Below are positions 5,756-6,232 of a stretch of 6,232 nt of DNA, one piece after another. The stretch comes from Parachlamydiaceae bacterium. GTDB taxonomy: Bacteria > Chlamydiota > Chlamydiia > Chlamydiales > Parachlamydiaceae. How positions within the stretch are numbered: the first letter of the stretch is position 1; each line of letters opens with the position of its first letter. The DNA is taken from positions 1 through 6,232 of the forward strand of contig JACDGH010000159.1 in the NCBI GenBank assembly GCA_013815395.1, given 5' to 3'. The position numbers and the translations under genes were made by a program. Under the pieces are notes generated by a model. That model had not been told where the DNA came from. It made no database searches and was given only the letters and a program-made list of their open reading frames with translations.

Positions 5756-5982
5756 AAAAATTTTATGCGCTAGCAATACCCAATAATAAGTTTGCCCTTG
5801 CATCACACACTTCTCGAAGTTTACAACGGGAAATATTAAAGGCAGCTAGTCGAAACTTCTTATCAGCCAAGAAAGTATCCCCATACGATCTTATTTTGCA
5901 AAGACAGCTTAGTTATAATGGTTCTTGGGAAGAATTGGGGGCGGGATTTCTTAGGGTAGTTCTTATGCGTTTTAGAAGCTAA
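5743..5982 (+). pseudogene. Start-less open stretch, possible decayed gene
   Basis: The plus-strand frame ending at the TAA of 5980-5982 is open back to 5743 (79 codons) but has no ATG near its beginning; only internal TTG and a late ATG occur, and no Shine-Dalgarno was found. Its composition looks protein-like, including QREILKAASRNFLSAKK and, near the end, WEELGAGFLRVVL. The last segment resembles the N-terminal ELGxGFLExVY motif of GxxExxY-family proteins, but the signature Glu and Tyr are replaced by Arg and Leu. Upstream of it, a different frame (5912-5923) reads VIMV, as if a one-base shift separated IMV from EELGAGFL. The opposite strand is also open for about 49 codons (5912-5763, ending in LLLGIASA). 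I cannot decide which strand was coding; a gene remnant is plausible, an intact gene is not. Confidence 0.25.
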
Positions 5983-6029
5983 GGGGAAACGCAGAGACGG
6001 GGAGAAACGCGGAGGCGCCGAGAACTAAA
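5968..6029 (+). repeat. Left arm of inverted repeat ('cgcagagacg' family)
   Basis: The 62 bases match the reverse complement of the right arm at 57 positions without gaps, with a perfect 27-bp block at 5988-6014. The arm is strongly purine-rich and more GC-rich than its surroundings, and contains cgcagagacggggagaaac. Similar cgcagag-type repeats occur scattered in many unrelated bacterial genomes. Weaker similarity continues outward to about 5960 if a one-base gap is allowed. Confidence 0.93.
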
Positions 6030-6157
6030 GTTGGTTATCAGTAATTTATAGGCGAGGGGATTTAAAAAATTAGTAGATCAAACTTACAAATTTAAAATAA
6101 ATAAAACTCTTAATTTTGTCGCTCCTTCTTTAAACTATACTTTATTGTATTTACTAA

Positions 6158-6219
6158 TTTAGTTCTCAGCGTCTCCGCGTTTCTCCCCGTCTCTGCGTTC
6201 CCCATTAGCCTCTAAAACG
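6158..6219 (-). repeat. Right arm of inverted repeat ('cgcagagacg' family)
   Basis: This is the inverted partner of the left arm, with the perfect block at 6173-6199. Written on the plus strand it is the pyrimidine-rich version (tctccccgtctctgcgttc). Five substitutions separate the arms. Imperfect similarity may continue to about 6226. Confidence 0.93.
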
Positions 6220-6232
6220 TATAGAAGCGGGA

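Larger units (their letters stand above)
5968..6219. mobile_element. Candidate MITE-like element with long inverted repeats
   Basis: Two 62-bp arms in inverted orientation enclose a 128-bp AT-rich core (6030-6157) with no open frame of note, giving a 252-bp unit. Long near-identical terminal inverted repeats around a non-coding centre are what a non-autonomous transposable element would show. No transposase is present, and a target-site duplication cannot be established because the window ends 13 bases beyond the right arm. Alternatively the arms are two separate copies of a dispersed repeat that happen to face each other. Confidence 0.4.

Noticed and set aside
5624..5806. Minus-strand 60-codon open frame as a real membrane protein gene
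   Set aside because: Most of its length is translated from the octamer array, it begins at GTG without a good ribosome binding site, and the frame is a by-product of units that lack stops. Kept only as a finding.
5968..6219. Retron or other structured RNA gene formed by the long inverted repeat
   Set aside because: There is no reverse transcriptase or partner gene in the window, and the core has no further structure that I can see.

Overview
The window looks like a chromosomal segment of a Chlamydiota member, most likely an environmental (Parachlamydia-like) lineage. The main clue is the tRNA-dihydrouridine synthase, whose N-terminal wording (NIFYAPLAGCSDYPFR, then PGLMYCEMVKMDALVR) is the style I associate with chlamydial Dus proteins. 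The moderately AT-rich coding DNA and strongly AT-rich spacers fit this. The assignment rests on recalled protein style, not on a search.

Layout. Bases 1-48 hold nothing I can assign. Bases 49-1362 on the minus strand carry a two-gene unit: a YggT-family membrane protein followed 3 nt later by a tRNA-dihydrouridine synthase. A 357-nt divergent intergenic region (1363-1719) holds a plausible promoter for each direction. Bases 1720-5532 on the plus strand form a compact polyamine operon: biosynthetic arginine decarboxylase (speA), an agmatinase-type ureohydrolase (speB), and a bacterial deoxyhypusine-synthase-like protein whose start codon overlaps the speB stop. A perfect 16-bp stem-loop closes the operon 5 nt after the last stop.

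The three enzymes make a coherent route: arginine to agmatine (SpeA), agmatine to putrescine plus urea (SpeB), then NAD-dependent aminobutyl transfer by the DHS-like enzyme. Bacteria lack eIF5A, so the last enzyme probably makes a free polyamine such as homospermidine and not deoxyhypusine. It keeps the catalytic lysine of DHS (K294) but appears to have lost several residues that bind spermidine in eukaryotic DHS. This is the most biologically interesting protein in the window.

The last 700 bases (5533-6232) contain no intact gene and look like an accessory, recombination-prone patch. They hold an array of 14 octamer units (gatataaa/gatataac), a short stretch with coding-like character but no intact start (possibly a decayed GxxExxY-type gene), and two 62-bp inverted-repeat arms around a 128-bp AT-rich core. 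The arms belong to the widely scattered 'cgcagagacg'-type bacterial repeat. The arm pair resembles a non-autonomous, MITE-like element; the window ends 13 bases after it.
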